Program-made: the position numbers and the translations under genes | Notes under the pieces: model-generated | Told to the model about the DNA's origin: nothing | The model's input: the letters and a program-made list of their open reading frames with translations, nothing else | The model's database searches: none | Shown here: one piece after another, positions 6,725 through 6,746 of the stretch | How the letters are laid out: every line of letters starts with the position of its first letter | How positions within the stretch are numbered: position 1 is the first letter of the stretch | Origin: a bacterium | Lineage (GTDB): Bacteria; Ratteibacteria; UBA8468; B48-G9; JAFGKM01 | Reading direction: 5' to 3' | Assembly (NCBI GenBank): GCA_021157805.1 | Contig: JAGGVW010000064.1 | Span: forward strand, 1 to 6,746 | DNA length: 6,746 nucleotides

Positions 6725-6746
6725 ATCAATCGATGGTTACTTTAAA

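Overview
The window holds two protein genes and one tRNA gene, and is almost fully coding. On the + strand, the 3' part of a tyrosine-recombinase (phage-type integrase) gene enters from the left edge and ends at 869. Its last four codons and stop codon lie inside a tRNA-Ser(UGA) gene at 855-940. After a 43-base gap, a very long gene on the - strand (984-6713, 1909 codons) converges on the tRNA. It encodes a secreted, multi-domain, outer-membrane beta-barrel protein. Only 33 bases remain upstream of its start.

Organism: the DNA is AT-rich. Counted by eye on sample lines, GC is about 25-33% in the integrase, about 40% in the 5' half of the large gene and about 33% in its 3' half. A signal peptide plus a large C-terminal barrel implies a diderm (Gram-negative-type) bacterium. 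DUF11/SdrD-B-type repeats fused to such a barrel are known from Proteobacteria and from several uncultured candidate phyla. I lean towards an uncultured low-GC diderm lineage (Omnitrophota-like), but the sequence does not prove this.

Left region (1-940): the integrase keeps the whole catalytic domain with all expected active-site residues, so it looks intact apart from the N-terminus cut off by the window edge. tRNA genes are classic integration targets. Here, however, the integrase abuts and overlaps the 5' end of the tRNA rather than lying beyond its 3' end. This suggests that the 5' part of the tRNA gene may have been supplied by a mobile element lying to the left. It also means that maturation of the tRNA from a shared transcript would remove the integrase stop codon.

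Right region (984-6713): the large protein starts with a signal peptide. It continues with a stack of Ig-like modules: two DUF11-type repeats, a domain with a 'TETGINTGIF' motif, a carboxypeptidase-regulatory-like module, a third DUF11 repeat, an SdrD/Cna-B-like module with an EF-hand-like loop, a charged linker and two more Ig-like domains, the last invasin/Big_1-like. It ends in roughly 800 residues of conserved pre-barrel region and barrel. The architecture points to a cell-surface protein, but no specific function can be assigned. Nothing in the sequence links it functionally to the integrase; it is probably host flank next to the integration site.
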